A DNA stretch of 64,000 nt from Planifilum fulgidum. GTDB lineage: Bacteria > Bacillota > Bacilli > Thermoactinomycetales > DSM-44946. The DNA lies in contig NZ_FOOK01000013.1 of NCBI RefSeq assembly GCF_900113175.1, forward strand, positions 1 through 64,000. The letters are read 5' to 3'. The position numbers and the translations under genes were made by a program. The notes beneath the pieces are model-generated. The model searched no databases. It was not told the DNA's origin and worked only from the letters and a program-made list of their open reading frames with translations. Of this stretch, positions 1 through 8,067 are shown piece after piece (positions within the stretch are counted from its first letter, which is position 1; each line of letters begins with the position of its first letter).

Positions 1-249
<249 letters not shown>

Positions 250-350
250 AGTTTGATATGACTCAAAGGAACCACGGGTCCTTTTCGCTCTTCAGTTTTC
301 AAGGAACGCCTTCTTTTTTTGTTCCGCCGCCTCTCGCGGCGACGGATTTT

Positions 351-379
351 ATCTTATCACGGCTTGCGCCGTTTGTCAA
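351..379 (-). promoter_or_regulatory. rRNA operon promoter P2
   Basis: On the minus strand there is a perfect -35 box TTGACA (374-379), exactly 17 bases of spacer, and a -10 box TAAGAT (351-356). The expected start is near 344, about 95 nt upstream of the 16S 5' end. Confidence 0.8.
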
Positions 380-444
380 CCACTTTTTTCGGAGGTTTTT
401 GCTGGAATCCCTCCGGGCTCTTTTTTTGAGCCGAAACATCAATT

Positions 445-473
445 ACTTTATCACGGAATCAAGGCGCCGTCAA
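445..473 (-). promoter_or_regulatory. rRNA operon promoter P1
   Basis: A second promoter on the minus strand has -35 TTGACG (468-473), 17 bases of spacer, and -10 TAAAGT (445-450). It lies 94 bp upstream of P2, the tandem layout usual for rrn operons. Its -35 box sits inside the last codons of the upstream peptidase gene. Confidence 0.7.
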
Positions 474-1667
474 CCCGGAAATGATCGCCAATTTTTTGGA
501 GACCGGCACCCCTTCTCCCCGGGACGTGCCCTCCCTGTACTCGGAAATCCACTCCCGCTCCAGCTGCTCCATCGTCTTTCCCAACACCTTCTTGAAGGCC
601 GCCCGGGTCCGGCGGTTCAATTCGGGAATCTTGTCGGCGCTGCCCCGGTCGATCGTGGGATACTTGCGGAGAACGGCAAACACTTCTCCCATCTTCTCCT
701 CCCCGTACCGCTCGATGAGAAACCGGAACAGGGCGGCGCTTTGGGCGTAGTATTGGGAAGCCTCCTTGACGGGCAATTTCTCGAGCTGAAGGGATTCCAA
801 GACCGCGAAGCGCCAGGGGCGGTCGATCCTTTGTTCGTCCGATGCGCTAAAGAGCCCCGGAAGCAACCGGGACTGGTAATACTCCGCGGCGCCTTCCTGC
901 AACCAATACGCGGCGTTGTCCCCGGTCCGTTCGCTCACCATCTTGTGGGTCACCTCGTGAACCAAACCCGAGGCGAAGCTTTCTTCCCAATCCTCCATCT
1001 GGAGGGCGCCCACAAATTTGATCGCCTGTCCCGCCTCGTTCCAACCGGCCGCCCACTCCGGCAGGGAGAGCTTCACCGACTGCCGGAACAGTTCCGGGTG
1101 GTGGTACAGCTTCACCTCGACGGCCTCCGCCGGCACCCACGAGTATTTTTCATGAAACGCGTCGACGGCGCGGCCGACAATGTCCAATGCGACGGCCGCC
1201 TGCCTTTTCAACCGGGGATCCGTGTAAAAGACGATCACATCCCCCGCAGCCATCCGCTCGAAAGCGAGATCCGAATCCTTCCAGCCCTGCTCCGTTCTTT
1301 CAAAGCGGAGAAAATACTTTACGGAATACGTCTTGCCGTCCTTGCGATAACTCTGCTTGATCCGGGCGCGGAGCCGAAACGGGCGCTCGGGCGAAACCGA
1401 CTCCACTTCCATCCGGAAGGAACCGGGATCGATATACCGGACGGCGTCCTCAAACCAGCGCTTCTGCTCCCGCAAGTAGGTCCGGCGCTCAGGGTGAATC
1501 ACCCGCAAAAACCGTTTTTGATTTCCGCTGTTGACGGCCGCTTCCTTTTCCTTGACCAGTTTCCGGACGGCATCCGCCGGCTTCGGACACGCGGGGGATG
1601 CCTCCGCCGGAGACATGGCAACCGACAAAATCAGCAGCACCAAAAGGGAGAGCAATGCACGTTTCAT
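459..1667 (-). CDS. Secreted gluzincin-like putative metalloprotease (peptidase MA-like)
   Basis: The 402-residue product starts with a signal peptide (MKRALLSLLVLLILSVAMS, then a likely AEA cleavage site), so it should act outside the membrane. The middle of the protein resembles a repeated scaffold of the SnoaL/lumazine-binding type. The C-terminal half carries a gluzincin-like signature, HEVTHKM followed by EGAAEYYQ; this HExxH plus downstream glutamate arrangement would bind zinc, which suggests a peptidase MA-like domain. The ATG at 1667 was chosen because it begins the signal peptide; the open frame continues upstream into the purine permease gene and is not used. The stop overlaps the first rRNA promoter. 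Substrate is unknown. Confidence 0.75.
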   Translation of the reverse strand: MKRALLSLLVLLILSVAMSPAEASPACPKPADAVRKLVKEKEAAVNSGNQKRFLRVIHPERRTYLREQKRWFEDAVRYIDPGSFRMEVESVSPERPFRLRARIKQSYRKDGKTYSVKYFLRFERTEQGWKDSDLAFERMAAGDVIVFYTDPRLKRQAAVALDIVGRAVDAFHEKYSWVPAEAVEVKLYHHPELFRQSVKLSLPEWAAGWNEAGQAIKFVGALQMEDWEESFASGLVHEVTHKMVSERTGDNAAYWLQEGAAEYYQSRLLPGLFSASDEQRIDRPWRFAVLESLQLEKLPVKEASQYYAQSAALFRFLIERYGEEKMGEVFAVLRKYPTIDRGSADKIPELNRRTRAAFKKVLGKTMEQLEREWISEYREGTSRGEGVPVSKKLAIISGLTAP

Positions 1668-1774
1668 GAGCAAACCCGCCCTTCGCACAGCCAAAACAGA
1701 TCCGCTTTCCCGCCTCGGACGCATTTTTCCATTAATACTAATGTGCGACAAGGAGAGGATGATCATACGCCGCA

Positions 1775-1807
1775 ACCAAAAAGGCGGAGCCTCCATGCTC
1801 CGCCTTT
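1775..1807 (-). terminator. Intrinsic terminator after the purine permease
   Basis: An 11-bp perfect stem (1780-1790 with 1797-1807, 6-nt loop) is followed on the minus strand by a run of five T. It lies 28 bp beyond the permease stop codon. Confidence 0.85.
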
Positions 1808-1834
1808 CATTTAAGGATTTGAAGGGGATATGAA

Positions 1835-3163
1835 TCAAATGGCCCCCAGAAATGCAAACCGGGTGATGAACAGCACCGCCAGAACGTACATGATGGGGTG
1901 CACCTGGCGCCACTTTCCGGCGAAGATCTTGCCGATCGGATACAGGATGAAGCCGACGGCGATCCCGGTGGCAATGCTGAAGGACATCGGCATCATCAGA
2001 ACCGTCAAAAACGCGGGCACCGCTTCGGACAGGTCCTTCCAATCGATCTCCCGCAAGCTGCCGGCCATCAGCACGCCGACGATGATCAGCGCGGGCGAGG
2101 TGATGGCCGCCACGGAAGCGAAGGACTCCACCAAGGGGAAGAAGAAGAGGGCGATCAGGAACCAGCCGGCGGTCGTCACGGCGGTGAGACCCGTTCTGCC
2201 CCCGGCGGCAACCCCCGCCGACGATTCGATGTAGGAAGTGACCGTGGAGGTGCCCAGGGCCGCCCCGGAAATGGTCGCCAGGGAATCGGCCATCAGAGCC
2301 CGGCCGGCCCGCGGCAGCTTGTTGTCCTTCAACAGCCCGGCCTGACTGCTGACCCCGACGAGGGTGCCGGCGGTGTCAAACAGATCGACGAACAAGAAGG
2401 CAAAAATCACGGTGAACAGTCCGATATCCAGCGCGCCGGCGATATCCATCTTCAAAAAAGTGGGTGCCAGGCTGGGAGGAGCGGAGAAAATCCCCTTCGG
2501 CGCCGCCACGACCCCGGAAACCACGCCGACGACGGCCGTCACCAGCATGCCGAGCAGAACGGCCCCCTTCACTTTGCGGATCATCAGCAGCACGGTGACG
2601 ACCAAACCGAACAGGGTGAGAAGGATGTCCTTCTGAAGCAGGTCGGGATTGAGGGCGACGAAGGTGGCCTCGGAGCCGACGATGATCTGGGCGTTCTTCA
2701 GACCGATAAAGGCGATGAACAGGCCGATCCCCGCCGAGACGGCGTGTTTCATCCCCGAGGGGATGACGTTGATGATCATCTCCCGGATGCGGGTGGCGGT
2801 CAAAAGGAGAAAGATCACTCCGGAAATGAAGACCGCCCCCAGCGCCGTCTGCCACGGAACCCCCATGCCCTGCACCACGGTATAAGTGAAATAGGCGTTC
2901 AGCCCCATGCCGGGGGCCAGGGCGATCGGATAGTTGGCCAAAAGGCCCATCAGAAGCGTTCCGATCGCCGAGGCGATAGCGGTGGCGACAAACACCGCCC
3001 CGAAGTCCATTCCCCCTTCCTGCCCGAGCATGAAGGGATTGACCAACAGAATGTACGCCATCGTCAAAAAGGTGGTGGTTCCCGCCAACACTTCCCTCCG
3101 CCAATTGGTGCCCGATTCGGTCAGGCGGAACCAGCGATCCAACCCGGGCAATCCTTTGGACAT
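1835..3163 (-). CDS. NCS2/AzgA family purine permease (PbuG/PbuO-like)
   Basis: A 442-residue integral membrane protein of the nucleobase:cation symporter 2, AzgA-like branch, which imports hypoxanthine, guanine or adenine with protons. Visible family marks are the N-terminal segment with GTTTFLTMAYILLVNP, the GMGLNAYFTYTVV helix (about 95-108) and the ESSAGVAAGGRTGL motif (about 313-326). The length and 12-14 hydrophobic segments fit the family. A strong SD (AAAGGAG) precedes the ATG at 3163. It follows guaA by 123 bp in the same direction, so it may be co-expressed under the upstream guanine riboswitch. Exact substrate cannot be told from sequence. Confidence 0.92.
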   Translation of the reverse strand: MSKGLPGLDRWFRLTESGTNWRREVLAGTTTFLTMAYILLVNPFMLGQEGGMDFGAVFVATAIASAIGTLLMGLLANYPIALAPGMGLNAYFTYTVVQGMGVPWQTALGAVFISGVIFLLLTATRIREMIINVIPSGMKHAVSAGIGLFIAFIGLKNAQIIVGSEATFVALNPDLLQKDILLTLFGLVVTVLLMIRKVKGAVLLGMLVTAVVGVVSGVVAAPKGIFSAPPSLAPTFLKMDIAGALDIGLFTVIFAFLFVDLFDTAGTLVGVSSQAGLLKDNKLPRAGRALMADSLATISGAALGTSTVTSYIESSAGVAAGGRTGLTAVTTAGWFLIALFFFPLVESFASVAAITSPALIIVGVLMAGSLREIDWKDLSEAVPAFLTVLMMPMSFSIATGIAVGFILYPIGKIFAGKWRQVHPIMYVLAVLFITRFAFLGAI

Positions 3164-3234
3164 TTTCGCTTCTCCTTTCCTTGTCGTTGCGATAGAAGGT
3201 TCAAAAAGCCACGGAGAGCGCCGGCCGGAAAGAG

Positions 3235-3257
3235 CCGGAAAGGACCGGCCTTTCCGG
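3235..3257 (-). other. Intercistronic hairpin between guaA and the permease
   Basis: A perfect 9-bp stem (3235-3243 with 3249-3257) with a 5-nt loop lies in the gap between guaA and the permease. The arm sequence is repeated once more just beside it. No T-run follows, so it is more likely an RNA-stability or processing element, or a weak attenuator, than a terminator. Confidence 0.4.
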
Positions 3258-3286
3258 CCGTTTGGATCCGCTTATGCCCGAGGATG

Positions 3287-4825
3287 TTACTCCCACTCGA
3301 TCGTCGCCGGCGGTTTGGAGGTGATGTCGTACACGACCCGGTTTACACCTTCCACCTCTCCGACAATTCGGTTGGCGATCCTCTCCAACACGTCGTAGGG
3401 AATTCGCGCCCAATCGGCGGTCATGCCGTCGACGGAAGTGACGGCCCGAATCCCCACGGTATAGGCGTAGGTTCGGGCATCCCCCATCACTCCGACGCTG
3501 CGGAAATCGGGAAGAACGGTGAAATACTGCCAAATCTCCCGGTCCAAGCCGGCCCGGGCGATCTCCTCCCGCAGGATGGCGTCCGATTCCCGGACGATGG
3601 CCAGTTTTTCTTCCGTCACCTCGCCGATCACCCGGATCCCCAAACCGGGACCGGGGAAGGGCTGTCTCCAGATGATCTCCCGGGGAAGACCCAGCTCTTC
3701 GCCGACCCGGCGCACTTCATCCTTGAACAGGGTCTTCAGGGGCTCGATCAGCTCCATCTTCATCTCTTCCGGAAGGCCGCCCACATTGTGGTGGGATTTG
3801 ATCGTCTGGGCCGTCGCCGTTCCCGATTCGATGATGTCGGTATACAGGGTGCCTTGCCCGAGGAAGTGGTGTTCCCCCAGTTTTTCGGCCTCTTCTTCGA
3901 AGACGCGGATAAACTCGTTCCCGATGATTTTCCGCTTCTGTTCCGGATCGGTCACGCCGGCCAGTTTGGAGAGAAAGCGTTCCCGGGCGTCCACCTGGAC
4001 CACGTTCATGCGGAAGTGATCCCGGAACGTGCGCATGACGCTTTCGGCTTCTCCCTTCCTCAGGAGGCCGTGGTCCACAAACACGCAGGTGAGCTGATCA
4101 CCGACCGCCCGGTGAATCAGCGCGGCGGTGACGGAAGAATCCACACCGCCGGACAGGGCGCAAAGCACTTTCTTCTCCCCGACCCGCTCGCGGATCTCCT
4201 TCACCGCATCCTCGATAAAGGATTCCGCGGTCCAACCTCCGGCACAGCCGCATACGTCGTACAGGAACCTCCGAAGGATCTCATCCCCCTGTTCCGTGTG
4301 CTTCACCTCCGGATGAAACTGAACCGCATACAGGCCGCGGTCCGGATCACTCATGGCCGCCACGGGCGCCGACGCCGTCCTCCCGTCGACGCGAAAGCCC
4401 GGAGGCGGTTCCACCACCGCGTCGCTGTGGCTCATCCAGACCGTCAGGGAAGTGCCCAGACCTCGAAACAGCGGCGAGTCGGACACCACTTCCAGCTCCG
4501 CCTTCCCGTATTCCCGCTTGCCCGCACGGTCCACCCGGGCGCCGTAGCGGGCGCTGATCAGCTGCATCCCGTAGCAGATCCCCAGGATGGGAATTCCCAG
4601 CTCGTAGATGGCGGGATCGCAAGCGGGAGCATCCTCGGCATAAACGCTGGCGGGGCCGCCGGAGAAGACGATTCCCTTCGGCTTCATCCGGGCGAGTTCC
4701 TCCGCCGTCACATGGTAAGGGACCAGCTCGCTGTACACTCCCAAGTCCCGAATCCGCCGCGCGATCAGCTGGTTGTATTGTCCCCCGAAATCCAACACCA
4801 CTACGCGTTCCGTCTGATTCTCCAT
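3287..4825 (-). CDS. guaA: GMP synthase (glutamine-hydrolysing)
   Basis: The 512-residue enzyme converts XMP to GMP with ATP and glutamine in the cytosol, the last step of de novo guanine nucleotide synthesis. The N-terminal class I glutamine amidotransferase domain (about 8-190) shows the nucleophile in GICYGMQL (Cys84) and the FHPEV histidine and glutamate (His171, Glu173). The ATP pyrophosphatase domain has the PP-loop SGGVDSS at 225-231, and the C-terminal dimerisation domain ends in [11 protein letters not shown]. Length is normal. The ATG at 4825 follows AAAGGG. A guanine riboswitch in the 5' leader indicates control by guanine. Confidence 0.98.
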   Translation of the reverse strand: MENQTERVVVLDFGGQYNQLIARRIRDLGVYSELVPYHVTAEELARMKPKGIVFSGGPASVYAEDAPACDPAIYELGIPILGICYGMQLISARYGARVDRAGKREYGKAELEVVSDSPLFRGLGTSLTVWMSHSDAVVEPPPGFRVDGRTASAPVAAMSDPDRGLYAVQFHPEVKHTEQGDEILRRFLYDVCGCAGGWTAESFIEDAVKEIRERVGEKKVLCALSGGVDSSVTAALIHRAVGDQLTCVFVDHGLLRKGEAESVMRTFRDHFRMNVVQVDARERFLSKLAGVTDPEQKRKIIGNEFIRVFEEEAEKLGEHHFLGQGTLYTDIIESGTATAQTIKSHHNVGGLPEEMKMELIEPLKTLFKDEVRRVGEELGLPREIIWRQPFPGPGLGIRVIGEVTEEKLAIVRESDAILREEIARAGLDREIWQYFTVLPDFRSVGVMGDARTYAYTVGIRAVTSVDGMTADWARIPYDVLERIANRIVGEVEGVNRVVYDITSKPPATIEWE

Positions 4826-4923
4826 CCTTCATCCCTTTCATTTGTCTATGGTTTCGATCCATCCAGGACATAGCATGCCATTTGACGGACCCCATCCGCA
4901 ATCGTTTTCTTCAATGAACAAGC

Positions 4924-4966
4924 CGGAGCCCGTGCCGCGATACCTACGGCAATACGGGACTCCGGC
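4924..4966 (-). other. Stable hairpin in the guaA leader (possible expression platform)
   Basis: Downstream of the aptamer the leader RNA can form a long hairpin with outer arms CCGGAG and CTCCGG, extended by CCCGT/ACGGG and an inner GCCG/CGGC pair. No U-tract follows, so it does not look like an ordinary intrinsic terminator. How the riboswitch acts on expression is unclear from this alone. Confidence 0.4.
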
Positions 4967-5035
4967 CGATCGATTCCTCGGATGGTCGTATGAAGCAGAT
5001 TGATGAAGGGATCATGACGTCCGGGGACCCATATG

Positions 5036-5102
5036 CTCGTAGTCCAGCCATTTACGGTGGCCGGGTAGAGACATTCAGGCCATATTCCTGAACATATACG
5101 AG
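5036..5102 (-). ncRNA. Guanine-class purine riboswitch aptamer upstream of guaA
   Basis: The 67-nt minus-strand RNA fits the purine aptamer throughout. P1 is formed by CTCGTA (from 5102) and TACGAG (to 5036). The first loop arm contains ATATGGCCTGAATGTCTC, followed by the joining segment CTACC, the second arm CCGTAAATGG, and a final GGACTACGAG. The residue that decides specificity, just before the final UA of the junction, is C (GAC-UA), as in guanine rather than adenine sensors. It lies about 210 nt before the guaA start and right after a good promoter. Confidence 0.93.
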
Positions 5103-5117
5103 CCAGTCCACGCAAAC

Positions 5118-5147
5118 ATCATATCAAAGCGGCCAAAGAAGGGTCAA
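5118..5147 (-). promoter_or_regulatory. guaA: Promoter of the guaA riboswitch leader
   Basis: Minus strand: -35 TTGACC (5142-5147), 18-base spacer, and -10 TATGAT (5118-5123) preceded by TG (extended -10). The start would be near 5111, just before the aptamer. Confidence 0.7.
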
Positions 5148-5160
5148 GCGAGGGAAACTT

Positions 5161-5809
5161 TTGCTAGTCTCCACCGGCGATGACGCACTGCCTTCATCAC
5201 GGCTGCTCCGGATTCTGCTCGCCTTTGCCATCCTGGTCCCATTGGCTGACGGGATCCTGAATGTATTGATCAGCGTGTATGCCTTCCTGGTGTTCGACAT
5301 GGGAAACACCGGCACCGGCATCCTTTACGGGGCGCTGGGTACGGGCTTGATGCTGGGTGGAGCACTGGCTCAGCGGCTGTCGAAAAACCTCCGGAAAACC
5401 ATTGCCGCCGCCCTTTTTGCAGAAGGCTTTTGCCAGATGCCGGCCAGCCAATCAACGGCATTCCCGATCGCCGCCTTTCTGTTCGTCCTGGTGGCAACGG
5501 CCGCCGGCATCGGCAACGCCTGCACCGATACCCTCATCATGCGCGCAGTGCCGTCAGACCGTCTGGGACGGGTGTACGGCTTCCTCTCCTCTCTGCAAAA
5601 ACGGTGTGTTCGGAGCGGCCCTGATGGGAACAGGCGCACTGCTAAACTGGATTTCCCCGCGCACCCTCGGGCTGGCTGGAGGTGCCTTTTTCGCAGCGAC
5701 AGCCCTGATCGCCGGCACCATGCTGGCAAGGAGCCCATCTGTGGAAGAAAAGGGAAAAGCGCAAGAAGCGGACGCGGTAGAAACCTGGAAAAAGCCGGGT
5801 GTATCCTGA
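5161..5809 (+). pseudogene. MFS transporter remnant (C-terminal half, frameshifted)
   Basis: Frame 1 from 5161 encodes hydrophobic helices typical of the C-terminal six-helix half of a major facilitator drug exporter, with segments such as LLRILLAFAILVPLADGI, LYGALGTGLMLGG and SDRLGRVYGF. At the A-run 5597-5601 the match moves to another frame, where NGVFGAALMGTGALLNW and further helices continue to a stop at 5809. One extra A in the run explains the shift. The N-terminal half of the transporter is missing; its place is taken by the guaA promoter. The gene is therefore both truncated and frameshifted and is very probably non-functional. Only the homopolymer shift could be a sequencing error. 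Confidence 0.8.
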
Positions 5810-5821
5810 TTCAAAACGCGA

Positions 5822-5868
5822 CGAGGCCGGTTCAAGCGCCCCGACAGGCGCCGCACCCGGCCTCGTTT
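5822..5868. terminator. Bidirectional hairpin terminator between convergent genes
   Basis: A 9-bp GC-rich stem (5822-5830 with 5857-5865) with short T-rich stretches on both sides lies between the transporter remnant and the convergent M28 peptidase gene. Confidence 0.55.
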
Positions 5869-5919
5869 GTCACATTTGAAAGCGGTTTTCCCTTTGCCCG
5901 GTTGAGGAACACAACGGTA

Positions 5920-7302
5920 TTATCGGTTCGCGAACTCGGGATTGTGGAACCTCTTTTCTCCTTTCAGGCCCTTAGCTGAAAACACTGCACCCCGTTCAGG
6001 CAAGTTCCTGTCATTGGCGATATTGTGGGTCAACGTGGTGACCAAAACGCCCATGTTGTACAGATTTTCCTTGGACAGCTTGTCCACCGTGTCCCCATCG
6101 GTGTGGTAGTTGGGATCCGGGCCGTAATTCAGGAAGGCCACGGGGATTCCCGCCGCTTCAAAGGGCGCGTGATCGCTGCGGTCGGAAACGGTGCGCCGGT
6201 AGGGATGGCCGTATGCCCGGATATATTCCTCCGCCAGATCGGCCACGAAGGATTCGGCCCCCTCTTCCGCCGTCATGACTCCCATGGTGTCGCCGACACC
6301 CACCATATCCATGTTGATCATGGCGGCGATATCGGCGATCTCCCGGGGATCCAGGGATTCCACGTAATGGGTGGAGCCCACCAATCCCGCCTCTTCAGCT
6401 CCGAAGAAGATCACCTTCACATCATGGAACATCGGTTTTTTGGACAACACCCGGGCCAGTTCCAACAGCGTTGCGGTCCCCGAGGCGTTGTCGTTGGCGG
6501 CGGGAGTATCCACTCCGTCATAATGGGCCCCCACCACAATCGTCTTCCGCTCTTTGAAAGGACCTCCCTTTTTGCCGGGGATCGTTCCGATCACGTTTTG
6601 GGAATGGCTGTTTTCCATCACCGTGTCCACTTTCATGGTCACGATCACTTTTTCCCCTTGCTCCAGAAGTTCCTTCAGGGCTTCACCCTCCACATCGCTC
6701 AGAGACACCGCGGGAATGTCCGTCGGCTCGCTCAACGTTCCGTTGATGTTGCCGGATGTGTTGTTGAAGATGATCGCTCCGACGGCTCCGGCTTTCGCGG
6801 CATTTTGGGTTTTTTCAAAGAAGGTGTATTCGCCCCGCTTGATCAGAGCGATTTTCCCCTTCGCATCCACCTGGGCGAACTCCTCCTCGGAACCCAGTCC
6901 GGCATAGACGAGCTCCGCCCTCAAACCCTCCTCCGGCGTGGCCGGAGAATAGGACATGGTTAAGCTGTCCAGGCTCTTCGGCTCGGGCTCCACGACCTGC
7001 ACTTCGGAACCGCGGTCCAGAAAGGCGAGGAAGGGAAAGACCTGCCGCTCCACTTTCAATCCGTATTTCTTCAATTCCTGTTCGATGTAGTCGGCCGCCC
7101 GGCGTTCCCCCTCAAATCCGGCGATCCTCGCATCATCCCTGTCGGCCAATTTGGCCGCGTGCTGGTAGATGCGCTCCGCGTTCACTTTTTTCGAAAACTC
7201 CTGAGTATGTAACGGCACCGACGGCACGGCGTACGCCGTGGAAGCAAGCGCCAATAAGGCAATCAAGACCAAGGTCCCGACCATCCGAAAGCGTCTGAAC
7301 AT
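5920..7302 (-). CDS. Secreted M28 family aminopeptidase with PA domain
   Basis: The 460-residue protein begins with a signal peptide (residues 1 to about 25, ending in AYA), so it is exported. A protease-associated (PA) domain follows at about 125-225 (GLGSEEEFAQVDAKGKIALI). The M28 zinc peptidase domain shows the di-zinc ligands in order: GAHYDG (near residue 260), the bridging Asp in DNASG, the catalytic EE in FFGAEEAGLVGS, the Asp in MNMDMV and the final His in YHTDGDT. The architecture and length match Bacillus YwaD-type leucine aminopeptidases, which release amino acids from peptides outside the cell. ATG 7302 follows a GGAGGGAG SD, and a clear promoter lies upstream. Confidence 0.93.
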   Translation of the reverse strand: MFRRFRMVGTLVLIALLALASTAYAVPSVPLHTQEFSKKVNAERIYQHAAKLADRDDARIAGFEGERRAADYIEQELKKYGLKVERQVFPFLAFLDRGSEVQVVEPEPKSLDSLTMSYSPATPEEGLRAELVYAGLGSEEEFAQVDAKGKIALIKRGEYTFFEKTQNAAKAGAVGAIIFNNTSGNINGTLSEPTDIPAVSLSDVEGEALKELLEQGEKVIVTMKVDTVMENSHSQNVIGTIPGKKGGPFKERKTIVVGAHYDGVDTPAANDNASGTATLLELARVLSKKPMFHDVKVIFFGAEEAGLVGSTHYVESLDPREIADIAAMINMDMVGVGDTMGVMTAEEGAESFVADLAEEYIRAYGHPYRRTVSDRSDHAPFEAAGIPVAFLNYGPDPNYHTDGDTVDKLSKENLYNMGVLVTTLTHNIANDRNLPERGAVFSAKGLKGEKRFHNPEFANR

Positions 7303-7340
7303 GAGGCTCCCTCCGAATTATTAAAATTTTACCCGTTTTA

Positions 7341-7370
7341 ATTCTATGGAATCATTTTTTTCTTTGTCAA
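7341..7370 (-). promoter_or_regulatory. SigA-type promoter of the M28 peptidase gene
   Basis: Minus strand: perfect -35 TTGACA (7365-7370), 18-base spacer, and -10 TAGAAT (7341-7346), about 40 bp before the start codon. Confidence 0.7.
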
Positions 7371-7552
7371 CTGTAAAACAATTTTGGGAGCCCCCCAACA
7401 TCGGAAATATCCCTTTTCCTGCTTTCGATGGATGATCGGCGGTCGCATCCCGTCCCGGCGGCGACGTCACACCCTCCCATGGGCGCCGACGAAGGCGTTT
7501 AACCATTTTTGTCATTCATGGGGTACCCACCCATCCCCATTGACCGGCCTCG

Positions 7553-7561
7553 CATAGGATT
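7553..7561 (+). promoter_or_regulatory. Possible sporulation sigma (E/K) -10 element
   Basis: The sequence GCATAGGATTT about 30 bp upstream of the small YjcZ-like gene resembles a mother-cell sigma factor -10 box (CATA...T). The matching -35 region is not convincing, so this is only a suggestion that fits the product. Confidence 0.25.
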
Positions 7562-7592
7562 TAAGGTGACAACACTGAAGGAGGTGTTGTGT

Positions 7593-7703
7593 GTGAGCGG
7601 TTATGGCTACGGCGGTTACGGCATCGGCCTCCGTCGGCTGTTGATCTTCCTGCTGGTGATCGCAACGATCTTCGTCTTCGCCGGAGTTGGCTTCGGTTAC
7701 TGA
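7593..7703 (+). CDS. YjcZ-family small spore membrane protein
   Basis: A 36-residue peptide with an N-terminal Gly/Tyr-rich stretch (MSGYGYGGYGIG) followed by one hydrophobic helix (LLIFLLVIATIFVFAGVGFGY). This is the pattern of YjcZ/sporulation small proteins of Bacillaceae, which are made during sporulation. A near-perfect SD (AAGGAGGTG, 7578-7586) sits six bases before the GTG at 7593, which decides this start over longer upstream reading. It is a lone gene followed by a terminator. Function of the family is not established. Confidence 0.8.
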   Translation: MSGYGYGGYGIGLRRLLIFLLVIATIFVFAGVGFGY

Positions 7704-7856
7704 GAATCATACGCCCGCATGAAGTCCATTGGGTCACCCGTCGGGCAAACTCGATTTTTCCCATCTACAGCCGTTCCGGCACCCCTCCTCCAGACGCGAG
7801 CATTTCCTTGTGCGAAAACCCTGTGAATCACACGGTGCAACTCCCTTCACAACCTC

Positions 7857-7889
7857 GCCGAAGGGGATGACCCCTTCGGCTCATTTTTT
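7857..7889 (+). terminator. Intrinsic terminator downstream of the YjcZ-like gene
   Basis: A perfect 10-bp stem (7857-7866 with 7871-7880) with a 4-nt loop is followed by TCATTTTTTC on the plus strand. The rest of the 364-bp gap before the amylase gene holds only the promoter and leader hairpin listed next. Confidence 0.85.
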
Positions 7890-7946
7890 CGGGCAAGCCA
7901 AGACCCCCTTCCCGTCGATGCCGGATTCGGGCGACTTTCCTCCCCC

Positions 7947-7976
7947 TTGCCGTGAAAGACCTTTTTGAAGTAAAAT
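7947..7976 (+). promoter_or_regulatory. Probable promoter of the amylase gene
   Basis: TTGCCG (7947-7952) and TAAAAT (7971-7976) are separated by 18 bases. The start would be near 7983, leaving an 85-nt leader before the GTG start. Confidence 0.45.
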
Positions 7977-8001
7977 AAATTTGACCTTTCAGAATTGTAT
8001 T

Positions 8002-8023
8002 GGCGCGGACCGCGCCCGTTTTT
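8002..8023 (+). terminator. Leader hairpin with U-tract before the amylase gene
   Basis: GGCGC (8002-8006) can pair with GCGCC (8012-8016), and CGTTTTTATC follows. Its place between the promoter and the SD makes it look like a small attenuator-type terminator. The stem is short but all GC. Whether it regulates the amylase is inference. Confidence 0.4.
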
Positions 8024-8067
8024 ATCGCGGTTGGTGCAATCGGTTTCACAAAAGGGGGCTAAATTGA

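Noticed and set aside
1898-4873. A 991-codon open frame on the plus strand opposite the permease and guaA
   Set aside because: It is a shadow frame of two clear genes: low complexity, rich in G, H, R and D, with no family motif.
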